Below, piece by piece: positions 48,895 through 60,060 of a stretch of DNA of 64,000 nt. The stretch comes from Cristatella mucedo (Eukaryota; Bryozoa; Phylactolaemata; Cristatellidae). The notes under the pieces were generated by a model that saw only the letters and a program-made list of their open reading frames with translations, did no database searches and had not been told where the DNA came from. Where the stretch lies: NCBI GenBank assembly GCA_009760855.2, contig WPIO01000145.1:833001-897000 (forward strand), given 5' to 3'. How positions within the stretch are numbered: the first letter of the stretch is position 1; every line of letters begins with the position of its first letter. Made by a program: the position numbers and the translations under genes.

Positions 48895-50419
48895 ATAATT
48901 CTGGGTCAGAAATCAGTAGTGTTGAAAAAATTGTTGCTAAGCAGCTGGTTGGACATATTAAAAATGTCAGATACATTTCAATCAGGATTCAAGAGGCAGC
49001 ACTCCACTGAATCTGCTCGCCTCCGTATTAACAATCACATTCTACGTGGCAACTACGAGGGCAATGTCACTGCCCTAGCTCTGCTGGATCTGTCTGCAGC
49101 ATTTGACACCATTGATCACAACGTTCTGCTTGAACAATTGCGAACAACGATCGGTCTTGCAGACGAAGCACTGGTGTGGTTAAAATCGTACTTTTCTGGT
49201 CGTGTTCAATCCGTGTCCCGTGGGGGTCAGGTCTCACACACGAGAAGGGTCACCTGTGGAGTCCCTCATGGATCTGAACTTGGTCCCTTGCTGTTCTCCT
49301 ATTATAAAAAACCTCTGGGAAAAGTGATTAGGCCCATGGAATAGGATATTACTTTTATGCTGACGATACTCTGCTGTATTCTTTATTCAAACCGTCGGAA
49401 TATGCTGCAGCAACTAAAGAATTGGATGCTTGCCTTGCCGATATTTGATCCTGGATGTCGGAAAACTTCCTGAAATTAAATGAAGATAGAACCGAACTAC
49501 TGCTCATAGGACACCCTAAGCGTTTGGCTGGATTAAGAGGCTTTGGTCTTCTAATAGGTGATGCTGTTGTGCGACCTTCACCACGTGCTCGAAATTAAGA
49601 TGTCGTTTTCGACAACTGCCTCAATTTTAAAAGCTCCATTCAGAAGACTGCTTCTGCAGCTAGCCATCACGTCCGATCCCCATCCAAGATTAGGAGCTGT
49701 CTTCCACAGTAGCTTGCACAGAATTTAAATAGCTCCTTAGTTCTGCCTCGGCTTGATTATTGCGATTCCCTATTGGCTGGGCTGCCAAAAAAGCGACTAG
49801 GCCACTGCGGCCGACTATGACTATGGCTTCAAGGCTAGTCTTCAAGTCTTAGCAGTTTGAGCACACTGTCTCCTCTACTAAAAGAGCTAAGATGGATGCC
49901 GGTTGGCCAACGGATATAGAGCCAGGTTCTTACCCTGACCCACAAGGCCCGTTACGGCTTGGCTCCTTCGTACCTAGCTGCACTGCTGCATCGGTTTCAG
50001 CCTAATCGTGCCCTTAGGTCCTGTGCGGACAAAAAATCAGCTATCCCATTCCTCCGCTTAAAGAGCGTTTTCAACAGAAGCTTTAGCTCTGCAGGTCCTA
50101 GACTGTGGAAATCGCTTCCAAAATTCTTAGGCAACGATGACTGCTCTACTACTGCCGACTATGGCTCGTCCTTTCAGCAGTTCAGAGCTGCCACTTCCAT
50201 GCTACTGACTACCTCAACTGGTCTCATGACTCTGCTTTACTTCCCACTTTCTCTTTGTTGCGTGAGACGAAGTCAATTCGCTACCGAATGCGTACGGAAA
50301 GCCCCTTAAGCTGAGAGTTCGCTGTACAAAACCCTCCTGAGCAACACCCACACGGTCTCAATGACTTTGTGGAGTTACAGATGGAGAAACATTACATTAC
50401 ATTACATTACATTACATTA
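48895..50419 (+). mobile_element. LINE family B, best copy
   Basis: Plus-strand reverse transcriptase, partly open at 48919-49344: FQSGFKRQHSTESARL, LLDLSAAFDTIDHNVLLEQL, LVWLKSYFSGRVQSV and CGVPHGSELGPLLFSYY, then a YADD-like FYADDTLL remnant after a frame change, and AYLAALLH-type C-terminal sequence near 49.96 kb. The 3' end is the (ACATT)n tail at 50390-50419. It is related to but distinct from LINE A: the sequence and tail differ. It lies inside an intron of the sushi gene. Confidence 0.85.
50390..50419 (+). repeat. (ACATT)n tail of LINE B
   Basis: Six ACATT units directly at the end of the LINE B 3' untranslated region; short tandem tails of this sort are typical of non-LTR elements without poly(A). 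Confidence 0.9.
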
Positions 50420-50733
50420 GCTTGCAAATATCTCAAAACGCCGATAACAGAGTTGCTATAGGGATTAATATAAGCTAACCAATCACTTTTCATATTTCGA
50501 TGCTAGATGCAGCTGAGCGAGCCGAACAACGCCTGCCGCCACTATTCTAATCTGCAGGGACTGCTGGGAAGGAAGCTCTTCAGTGGCAGCTGCACCTGTT
50601 GTTCCTCACCAGTTACAGACTTTCATTTACCTCCAAGTAATACAGTCTTAATTATGAAGATGTGCTAGCCGCTGAAACGGCCGCTGGAAAGCAAGCGCAA
50701 GCTGGCGAATCAAGGTCGGTGGAGAAATCTCAC

Positions 50734-50928
50734 CGGGAACACAGGCAAGCATCGAGCCTGTACTCCATGACCAAGTTCCGGTCGATAGGCATGTGGCTGC
50801 ATAGCCACCGTTCGACCGTATGTAATTCACTTTGCAGCGCACCGTCACGTTTGAAGTTGCTGAGTATACTGCCGGTGAAGCTGCTAACGTTAATTCAGTA
50901 TTGGGATTGAGGCTTGCTGCTATGCATC
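50734..50928 (-). CDS. Sushi domain exon 6 (type B)
   Basis: The acceptor TACATTTACAG and donor CCCG|GTGAGA bound 195 bp, phase 1-1. It reads GCIAASLNPNTELTLAASP, VTVRCKVNYIRSNG, ATCLSTGTWSW and LACVPG: four cysteines. Its closest relative is exon 3 (55867-56061), sharing L(N)xNTE, AATSN, VTV, CxVNYIR, GTWSW and the same length and donor. This makes it part of the duplicated C-B-A block. Confidence 0.93.
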
Positions 50929-51485
50929 CTGTAAATGTATAATTTTTGTCACCATTGGCTGGATGCTTAACCTGAAACCAAGGCTACAGCAGCTGCATAA
51001 ATTTCCGGCCCGCAAAAGGCTTGATTAAATTTTTAGATTCTCATAGCAGTTCAAAATCAAATTATAGTGGTTCATGCAGTATTTAAAAAATAATTTCGCT
51101 AACACTTTAAGTAAAATATTTATGAATTTAAATGCTAAAGAAGAATATAACTCAATATATTTTGGTAGCTGCAGTTTCTACGATAAAGGATTGCTCTGAA
51201 AAACAAAACCTTTCACGCCTTAATCATACAATTTAAGATAGGCAAGTAGAAAGAGGCACAAGCCTATATTTTCTTTCAAGTGATAGATTTTTACTATCAT
51301 AGGAATGGTTCGCATCTGAGTGCTAAGCTTTATCATACCAAGTAGTCTCTACATGGGTGTGGCCATGTGCTTACCCTAGTTAGTTAGTCAATGCTGCATC
51401 TATATTCTAATTTTTACTTATGCAGCATCACTTCGATTGACCCAGACTCTTACAGTGTGAGCAAACTCCAATGTCTGAACCTTAC

Positions 51486-51677
51486 CTGGCACACAGCTTA
51501 GGCTGTCATTTGCAATCCACAAGCCACCAGGTCCGCATCTGATGCGGGTATTTTGAATGCTGAGATCCACGTAACCATTCCGACATGTCAAGGTGAGATC
51601 ATCATAAAGAGCATATGCAAACGCCGAGCGTCTCCGAAGCAGCCGTGTGTGATTAATGAGCCTGGGGGAGTAGCAAC
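51486..51677 (-). CDS. Sushi domain exon 5 (type C)
   Basis: The acceptor TCAATTTGCAG and donor CCAG|GTAAGG bound 192 bp, phase 1-1. It reads GCYSPRLINHTRLLRRRSAF, LTLTCRNGYVDLSIQNT, IRCGPGGLW and LSCVPG: four cysteines. Its sister is exon 2 (56701-56895), sharing GCY.P.L.N.T, LTL.C..GYVDL..QN, CG..G.WI.N and CVPG. A basic run (LLRRRS) replaces ELVSGS of its sister. It has no ATG and is missed by simple ORF scans. Confidence 0.92.
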
Positions 51678-52191
51678 CTGCAAATTGAAAGTTTAATCTT
51701 CTTTAGAATCACACATTTCAAATATCAACGGATATTTTTGAACTAGCACGTTAAAAAAAATTAGAAAAAGAGCGCTATGGACATTGGATCAAGGCTATGA
51801 TACTCGCTAGAAAAATTATGTAGCAGGAACGTACTATTACGAATGCCACATACAAGCACACGATGCCTTGAATTTAATTGATTGATACAAACTATGCCTT
51901 TAACTTGCTACCTCTCTGCGAAAAGCCATTATGTTACACACGACTGTCGTTTGCTATGAATACATGTCACTGCTATAGCACATGCAAAAGTTTTATAAGC
52001 AGATTTTGCGCGATGCAGCAACAATATCGGTCGCTTCAATGTGGTAAAGATGGCCGTATTAAGCGTGGAAATATAATTATCTAGGGTAAACCTCATTCAA
52101 ATATATGAGATTTGTCGTTCTATGACATTGATGCAAGGTAGGCTCTTTTATGAGTGATTGCACGTTTTAAAACTTTCATTTAATTTTGAGT

Positions 52192-52251
52192 TATATATAT
52201 ATATATATATATATATGTTAGTCCCTAATTATATATATATATATATATATA
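52192..52251 (+). repeat. Two (TA)n blocks around a 12-bp core
   Basis: TA runs at 52192-52216 and 52229-52251 flank GTTAGTCCCTAA. Confidence 0.9.
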
Positions 52252-52873
52252 GTCATTGCTGCTTTTGTGTAGGTACATTTGGCTGAGCAGCTGCTGAATA
52301 AAATGGATATGTGCCGAAGTCAAAGTAGGGGACACAGACGCCTCGTTATCCACAGTAGCTTAACCTTCATTTAGCATAGACAGTCACCTGATTTTTCACC
52401 TCAAGTAACAAAAGGTGGGTCAAAGATGCATGCATGCATATATATTGGATTTATCACGGCCAGTAATTATGCACCCCGTAAGCACTATCTGATCGTGAAA
52501 CTCTGCAAAGTTTCCACAGGGCGATCTAAACCTAAGCTGTTTGTGATGGGCATGCTATAAGCAAAAAAGTTCTATCTCGCGCAAAAGAGAGTAGCTGTGA
52601 AGCTTCGCTGACTAAGGAGAGCAACTAAGAAAGTGAGCAGCATGGAGGTTGCTGCAACTGAATGCTGAAAAAAATGTGCCAGTTGCATCAGTAGGTGAGT
52701 TGATCTGGTTGAGTAAATGTGCAGAAGTAAGATTCACAGGATCGTTTGAAATAAGGAAATTACTCAAGGGTTTTGACAAGCATTAGGTGCTTGGATTTTC
52801 ATTTTAAACATAATCTTGAAAGCATATGGAGCATAGCACTAGCACTATAGTCAGCACTGTCCTCTCTACTAAC

Positions 52874-53074
52874 CTGGAACGCAGGTGAAAGGTTCTCCAG
52901 AAGCCCACGACCAGGCTCCGTCCGATCCACAAGTGGCCGCACTGTTTTCCATGCTCATATTGACGAAACCTGAGTCACATGTGATGAGCAGTGTGGTATT
53001 GGGGGCAAAGTCTGTAGTAATCGTGCTTGGAGCGATGCTTGTGTTGGCAGCCAAATTTGGTTGGCTGCTGCAGC
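52874..53074 (-). CDS. Sushi domain exon 4 (type A)
   Basis: The acceptor TTTCTCTTCAG and donor CCAG|GTTAGT bound 201 bp, phase 1-1. It reads GCSSQPNLAANTSIAPSTI, LITCDSGFVNMSM, ATCGSDGAWSWASG and FTCVPG: four cysteines and abundant N-x-T/S sites. It is a sister of exon 7. The donor GTTAGT is the only non-GTRAG-like site among the clear consensus donors of this gene. Confidence 0.93.
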
Positions 53075-53839
53075 CTGAAGAGAAATTGCAGAGCTATTTA
53101 GCTTACAGTGGAGCTCCTTGAGTCACGTGAGTAGCTTGTGCACAAGCAGCTTTGTCGTCGTCTTTCGCCAAGTCTATTACTACTTAGGTGCCAAAACGGG
53201 GCAGCTAAAGGAGCTGGTTGCCTACCACAGCATTCCAATGAAGCAGCAGGTGGTTGGCACCAGTCCTTACAAATTAAAGCTTGCACGCCTCTAACCAAGT
53301 GCAGACCGTAGGCTGGGCCCATAGGCGCATTGGTATAAGCTGTTTCACGGTTAGTATCTTAAATATTCTACACCCTTTTCGATTGGTCAAGGCGGGAGAG
53401 TTTCAAGTACATGCAAGTCATCGATCAAGAGCCCGGGCAATTGAAACCGGAGTTTGATCTGATGACACAAAAATGTTTACCACGATTCATACACACAGCT
53501 TTACATATATTACTCAAGAGCCTTGTGTATTGTGTAACCGGAATATCCATTCAGAGTGCATAGAGTTTTTGCAAAAATGCCTGCAAAAGAGCAGCTGACT
53601 TACTTTTCTGACTCATAATGCCTCTGGCCAGTATATTCCGATTTGTTATGTATATCTAAGATGGTCGCACGTAAGAAACTAGTTTAAATATAATTACAAT
53701 TTTAAAGACTGGGAATTTTATGTTTCAATTGCATGTAGCACGATGGGAATGTCCAAAAAGCCACCGGGATCAAGACAAAGATATAACAGAAAAGAAATTG
53801 ATCCTGGCACCCAATATCAAACAATATTACAGTATTTAT

Positions 53840-54640
53840 AATAGTAATAATAATATCAATGCAATTGATAAAGCGCCGTCGGGGAACTCAATCTCTTTCT
53901 AGGCGCTTTAAATTTGCTGTTGAGGGAAATGCAATTGAATGGTAAGTAAAATCATGCTTGAAAAACAAGCAAAGTGTAACTAAAATCATGCTTAAAAAAC
54001 AAACAAAATGAATAATATGGTAAGGGGTGACATGCACAAGGTCAGCATGCAAATTTGGTTAGTGGCAGCATGCACAGTGTCAGCACGCATAAGCACATCA
54101 AGGACGAATCACAGGGACCCACTAAATGCTGTCCTAAATAGGTGTGCTTTTAAGTTTCTTTTAAATGTGGTCAGGTCAGGGGATGTTCTGACGCAGGTCG
54201 GGAGGGAGTTCCAGGCTTTGGGAGCATACGAACTGAATGCACGGTCTCTAAAGGATTTAAGGTTTGTACGAGGTATTTGTAGACTGTTGGATTCCGAAAA
54301 GCAGGTGGTATGATGCTTCGCCTGATGGGGTAGTATATCTGAGAGATAGGCTGGAGCCATAGAATGAAGGGACCTAAAGGCGAGCGACAAGACCTTGAAG
54401 TCAATCCGTTGCTTGACTGGTAGCCAGTGCAGATCGGCGAGAAGTGGAGTAATGTGGCAACTGCGACGCTCACGACAGACAAGCCTAGCTGCCGAGTTTT
54501 GCACCAGCTGCAGTCGCCTGATCGCACATGCTGGTAGGCCAGCGAGCAGTGAGTTGCAGACGTCGAGACGGGATGTCACGAATACTCGAACCAACTTGAA
54601 CTTGGTGTCCTTATTTTGTACGGACACATAATTAATTATC
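53840..54640 (-). mobile_element. LINE A copy, well preserved 3' part
   Basis: Open for 172 codons on the minus strand (54109-54627): [54 protein letters not shown] and [18 protein letters not shown], followed by the 3' untranslated region with the intact hairpin (AAAGCGCC / GGCGCTTT, about 53870-53915). It lies in the intron between sushi exons 3 and 4 and is the youngest-looking copy in the window. Confidence 0.92.
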
Positions 54641-55866
54641 TGAAATACTGGCTAACGTCTTCTCCGGATGATGCTTACGAAACTTACTAAATCTGGCAGC
54701 AAAGGCACCTATCAATCGGGTCGGTACCTTATTGGATGAAAGAAACAGGTTAAGCACGACCACTAATCACCTGCAGTGTTATGAAAGTTGTAAACAGATA
54801 CATGGTATACCACTCTAGCTTAACTAGAAATTAGCACTTTAAAAGCACATACAAACCTAATTCAAGATTTAATAGTAACTACTCCTCCAATAGCGATCTG
54901 GACTTACCTATTTACATTTTCATTGACAGAGGTAGCGTGCCGTCGTTGCTCTAATAATTCTCCTATGCGCATTTACTAATGCCCAGTCGGATGATTTGTT
55001 TCTCCGACAGCAACCAGAGCTGTTCTTCTATAACAATTTTAAACATTTAAATGAATATATACAATATAATTGGAGGTGATATTTTTTTTAGTTGTGATAC
55101 ATGGTGCCAGTTGATATTTTCAACTTGAACATATAAGCTTATTTTAGAACCTCCTACAAAAATTTATTTAGTTAAAACCTGACATAGGGACGCCTTTTGG
55201 TAATAACTTTTGTGAAATTTTTTTTTAACAATTTAGCTGTAGGCTTCCTTCCCTGAGACTGAGTGCCGAAAAAGAATTTTGCCTCGGACCGGTATGATTT
55301 ACCAACCCGAGAGTTACTGTTTCACGGTTCGATCGATAGAGTTTTTTCAGGAATAATTGTTGCTTGTTCGTGGCTTAATACTCAACTTTGCTGACTTTGC
55401 TTAAAACTGTAACTCTGTCGAAAAACCTTGGTTTCCTCAGTGAAATGAATTTGAATGTTTTAAACTCCAAATGTAGTGCCCAGCTACAAGCAATACATCT
55501 GCTGTAGTCCACGAGATGAAAGTTTGTCTCTATTTAGATTAAGTCCCATAATGCTCAATAGTGTTACAACAAAATTTACTAAAGTTTTTATAATATAATA
55601 GAGAAGCTTACAATGATCACAGGAGAAGAGCTTTTAACATATTACCCTCTTTGCTTTCCCTACCTAGTACACGTGTGATCACCACAGGGATTAAGACTAT
55701 TAGATGAGTAAGCTATTCATTAATAGAGAATCTCAGCAACCAACAAAATCACATTGGCTTACCTTAAATGCCAGCTAATGGTGCCTCGAACTGTGCCTGT
55801 GCATGCTTGCTTTCGCATGAAATTGCTTACTAACAAATAATAAAGTAGAAATAAAAGTAGTCTCAC
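54641..55866. other. Intron sequence, nothing recognised
   Basis: AT-rich remainder of intron 3 of the sushi gene. Confidence 0.45.
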
Positions 55867-56061
55867 CGGGAACACAGCTTAGGGCCGAGCCTAAGGTCCA
55901 CGACCAGGTTCCGTTGAATAAGCAAATGGCCGTGTTGCTCCCACTTAATCGTATGTAATTGACACTGCAGCCCACCGTCAAGTTCGAAGTAGCTGCATAT
56001 GCTGACGCCAAAACTCCTGAAGTCACTTCTGTGTTAAGGTTTAGATATGGAGTAACACAGC
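55867..56061 (-). CDS. Sushi domain exon 3 (type B)
   Basis: The acceptor TCGATTGTAG and donor CCCG|GTGAGA bound 195 bp, phase 1-1. It reads GCVTPYLNLNTEVTSGVL, LTVGCSVNYIRLSG, AICLFNGTWSW and LSCVPG: four cysteines with the Trp pair before the last Cys. It is a sister of exon 6. An extra hydrophobic run upstream of the acceptor in the same frame (MLVFLHSIV) is intronic, because it ends in the AG and all relatives start at this point. Confidence 0.93.
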
Positions 56062-56700
56062 CTACAATCGAGTGCAAAAATACCAACAAGCTTAGTACAG
56101 TATATTATTATAGCACAGTATATTTCGGGCAGAAATAAAAGTGTTTACATGGTTTCACAGCCAATAAATGCAGTTATTCTATTGATGTTAATCATTGCAT
56201 CAATCGCAAAAAATCAAAGTTAAGGTGCGAGAAACTGTCAAATTACTATTACACAGCTGCTTTTAGATGAGCTTAAATTAGTCAAAGGTGATTCCTAATA
56301 GTTTTAAATACCCTAATTCCAGACTCCGTTTAATAAGGTTATTTATGAAACAGAGCTCTAATATTTTTGAACAAGTCTGAAGCTGCTGAGCCGATTTAAC
56401 AGGCTAAGTGCAAAGCCTATCATAGCTAGGAGTGCTAAAACTTACAATTAAGTTTATTGAAACACAATTATATCTTTTAGTAAGTCGATTTTTTTTCATC
56501 TGCCATCCTTTAACAAGACATTGGGCCTGTTAACTTAGATTTAAGTAATGCTAGCTGTTCGTACCATCTCGACTAATAGAACACTTTGATGTACTTTTAA
56601 TCTATCTAATTCATTCACTCTTAACAGCTTTTAATTCGGACTTAGTTTGTATTCCTCTATTGCAATATAGTGTAGCACATTGTGAAGCTGGTGTAATTAC

Positions 56701-56895
56701 CTGGCACACAGTTGAGTTTTCCGTTATTACCGATCCACGCACCATCTGTTCCGCATGTTATACTGACATTTTGCAGTAGGAGATCTACGTAACCAGAACA
56801 GCACACCAAGGTGAGAGAAGTGTTCGCTTGATACGCTGGTATCAAGCTTCCTGACACCAGCTCTGTGGTGTTGTCAAGTTGAGGAGTGTAGCAGC
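56701..56895 (-). CDS. Sushi domain exon 2 (type C)
   Basis: The acceptor TGCTTTTATAG and donor CCAG|GTAATT bound 195 bp, phase 1-1. It reads GCYTPQLDNTTELVSGSL, LTLVCCSGYVDLLLQN, ITCGTDGAWI and LNCVPG. It has five cysteines (CC at the second position), so one is unpaired in the standard sushi pattern. It is a sister of exon 5. The intron to exon 3 is 639 bp, against 557 bp between the sister pair 5 and 6. Confidence 0.93.
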
Positions 56896-58449
56896 CTATA
56901 AAAGCAGTTACGGATATGTTTAGAAACACTTGCAAATGTGTTAAGCAGCTAGGCCAATACATAGGGTCATTCCCCTTTGCAAATAATTCCATGTTTTGGA
57001 CCAGTTCTTGTATAAGCTATATTAACACTTGGCTGTGCAAACAGAGATGCTTTAAATTAAAGGTTTGGTCAGATCGCGTATGGGTGCATGCCAATCACAA
57101 CACAGAACATGTGAGTAGGACAAGCGGCAGCCTGCCTTTTCCAGAGGTTACACTTGAATGCCTATTGATGGACTTAATCGTTGACATAAATCCACTTTTC
57201 AACAAGGATTTCTAGGCCCTTAGAGTGCAGCCGATCGGAGTATTTTTATGTAGTACCTGCATGCAGTCATTGACTTTTATGCGCAAGGTAGGGTGAAAGC
57301 AGCCTCGCCGTAATTTTACATTAGCATCTGTACCAACTAATAATCGGGCAATGAAATACGCCTTGAAGCTTTGAGCTTCACCCAGTGCTATCGGTGGCTA
57401 TTCTGTGAGCTCTAGAACTTACTTAACGACAGCCGGTACGGTAGCATATAAGAATTTCAAGTACCAAATAAACATGCCAGGCGCGGAACAACTCTGAACC
57501 ATCTTCTGAGGATAGTTGCTCATCACCTGCGACAATACAAGCAGTACATACTTGTGTAGTAATCAGATACTTAGAAAAGATTTCACGATAAAACTGAAGG
57601 CGTCCAACGAAGAGTACATCTATTTAAGCTCTGAAAAGATGCATGAACAAAGCAATTCGAAGGCTAAGCGATAATGACATGCTCATTTTCCGGACATTAA
57701 GGCACCTACAATTCATTTCATGAGGGTGGAGCAAATTTTTTTACGGATTGCAGAGAAACCGAAAAGGAGTGATGACATTCACATTCAACTTAGACGGAAA
57801 CGTGAATCCTGCTGACAAGCTTTGAAGCCAAAGCCTTTGTTTCAAAATTCGGGTTCCGTCGAGGTTTTTTGTCATTCCTTGACCAAGCAGTAGAATGATC
57901 TCGAATAGGCATGATATCAGATAACTGGTTGACGACTCAATGACTTTTAATATCTGACATATCGAAACTTTTGATAGTAAATTGCAGATCCTCACAATTT
58001 TTACTTGTCTAATCTTCAGTTACTATTTTTTTCGAGAAAATCAGTAAAACTGCAGCCGGTCAGTGCTCTTGTCGAATTTTTGAGACAGTATCTAGACGGC
58101 AAATATTAGCTGTTTCCCAGTTGTAACGAGTAAATTATCCCCTGCATGAATATAATTTTGCTTTCTTTTGCCGACTAGTGCTCACATGCATCAATATCAC
58201 CTCTGCATTCGTGCCGACTATTATCACGTTTGAACTACTTGCGTTTCCTAAATTCTCATTTAAGTTTGGGGGCGGGGTGGTGATATGGCAGAGACTACTG
58301 AACCAAACAAATAACTCGCAGCTTCAGTGAACTCACCGATGACTCACGTTCACTGCTCCAAAAAAAAGTTACAGAGAGTACAGTTGCTCTGTATTGGCTG
58401 AATCTGCCTCAAAAGCCGGTGTGCCAGACCTGCACTAAGCCATTTCGCC
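56896..58449. other. Intron sequence, nothing firmly recognised
   Basis: A minus-strand AG near 57531 followed by a 36-codon frame (QLSSEDGSEL) faintly recalls exon 9 but lacks the sushi cysteines; not annotated as an exon. Confidence 0.4.
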
Positions 58450-59032
58450 TTGAGTTGGAGCGCAGAACTGCATGACTCAAGAGAACGGGTATATTTTTCA
58501 CACATCTCGCCCACCTGCACTGGCTACCAGTCAAGCAGAGGATCGACTTTAAGGTTTTGTCGCTCACTTTTAGATCAATTCATTCTTTGGCTTCAGCCTA
58601 TCTCTCAGATCTACTCCCCCACCAGTCCAAGCATCGTACCACCCGGTTTCCGGAATCCAGCATTTTACTAATACCTCGTACAAACCTCAAATCCTTGGAG
58701 ACAGTGCAGTTAGTTGGTATGCTCCCAAAGCCTGGAACTCACGCCCGACTTGCGTCAGAAAATCTCCTGACTTGACCACATTAGAAAGAACTTAATAGCA
58801 CACCTATTTAGGACATCATTTATTGAGTCTCTGTGGTTCGTCCTTCATGTGCTTATGCGTGCTGACACTGTGCATGCCGCCACTAACCATGATATTCATG
58901 TTGTTATTCAAACATGATGTTACTCACTATTCAATCGCGTTTCCCTTTGCAGCAAATGTAATGTGCCTAGAAAGAGATTGAGTTCTCCGAGGGCGCTTTA
59001 TCAAGTGCATTGTTATTATTATTATTATTTTT
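58450..59032 (+). mobile_element. LINE A copy, 3' part
   Basis: [20 protein letters not shown]-type sequence (frames shifted), then the 3' untranslated region with AATGTGCCTAGAAAGAGATT, GAGGGCGCTTTATC and an (ATT)n tail ending near 59032. Confidence 0.85.
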
Positions 59033-59599
59033 GGTGCCACAGAGGCATGCTGATTTGCTTGTAAATCTAGTATTGTTTTGGCCAATTAAGCTCTTACTCG
59101 ACCTCATGTACTCTCCCTGATAAGAGAGTGAATTTCAAAAGTAGCCAGCAACAGCAGGTTTCTTCAACGAAACTTATTGCTCTGTCAATAGTTATCAATT
59201 ATTACTGGTATATATTGAACCATTTTCTGGCTCATCCTCTGTCCATCTTTGCTACAGTTGATTTTTGTGTTGCTCTCTGCATTAATTAAAGCTCAGCAAA
59301 GCTACTCACGTTCTTTACCGTGTCACAGCTGTCTGAGCCTCAACAATGTCAATCAACTAGATTGCCTAAATTAAAAATTCAATATTACTATAATATCATT
59401 TTCTGAGTGGAAGATACAAATTTTAGCACTTGCCGCTGGAATCAAGATCTGCAAGCAGCCTTTGCTCAGGATTTTTCGGCAGTTGTTTTACTACCTTTTA
59501 CTTTATGCATCTGGTCATTTAGTTGTTTCCTAATTTCGCCAGCTCTATCTGCCAAGATGAAAGCTTATGTAGAGATAGTGGAACCATACATATTAATGG

Positions 59600-60060
59600 T
59601 TATTATATCATTATTGTTTAGTTATTGCCACTTCTGCTTGAGCTTCACTGGCTTCCTATTAACTACAGATATAAAATGAATAGCCTCTCCATAGCCAACC
59701 GGGTTGCTTTACTCGCTATCGCCAGACTACTAAACTTCCTGCCACGCTTTTCTGTAGTAAAAGCATTACCCGCTTCTCGCCTTCCACTTGTTTCGGCGCC
59801 TATCACTCGAAATTCAAATATGTTGGTATCGAACCTTCATTTGTCTGCACTAAAGTCTGGAACTTAATTCCGCTCGCTGTCTGTTGCCTCCTGGATACAT
59901 CTAGCAGCACTGAAATTCTCAGCTGACAAATCATTGTTCAGCTCATCTTTCACTGATTTACAGTCTCCTAGTGGACGTCTATTTTGCTCCTGTCGTTTGG
60001 TCTTGCTACCTGTGCATGTTTAAGTGCACATTACTCATCACGGTTCCGAGTAACCGGTTG
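59600..60060 (+). mobile_element. LINE 3' fragment, third family (C)
   Basis: PLLLELHWLPINYRYKMNSL (59625 on) and LPLVSAPITRNSNML are recognisable as the C-terminal region of a LINE reverse transcriptase, but they do not match LINE A or B closely. A frame change occurs around 59.86 kb. Confidence 0.6.

Noticed and set aside
57426-57535. Minus-strand segment with acceptor and QLSSEDGSEL, faintly like sushi exon 9
   Set aside because: It lacks the four-cysteine pattern, ends in a stop before the GT, and the similarity is limited to a few residues.
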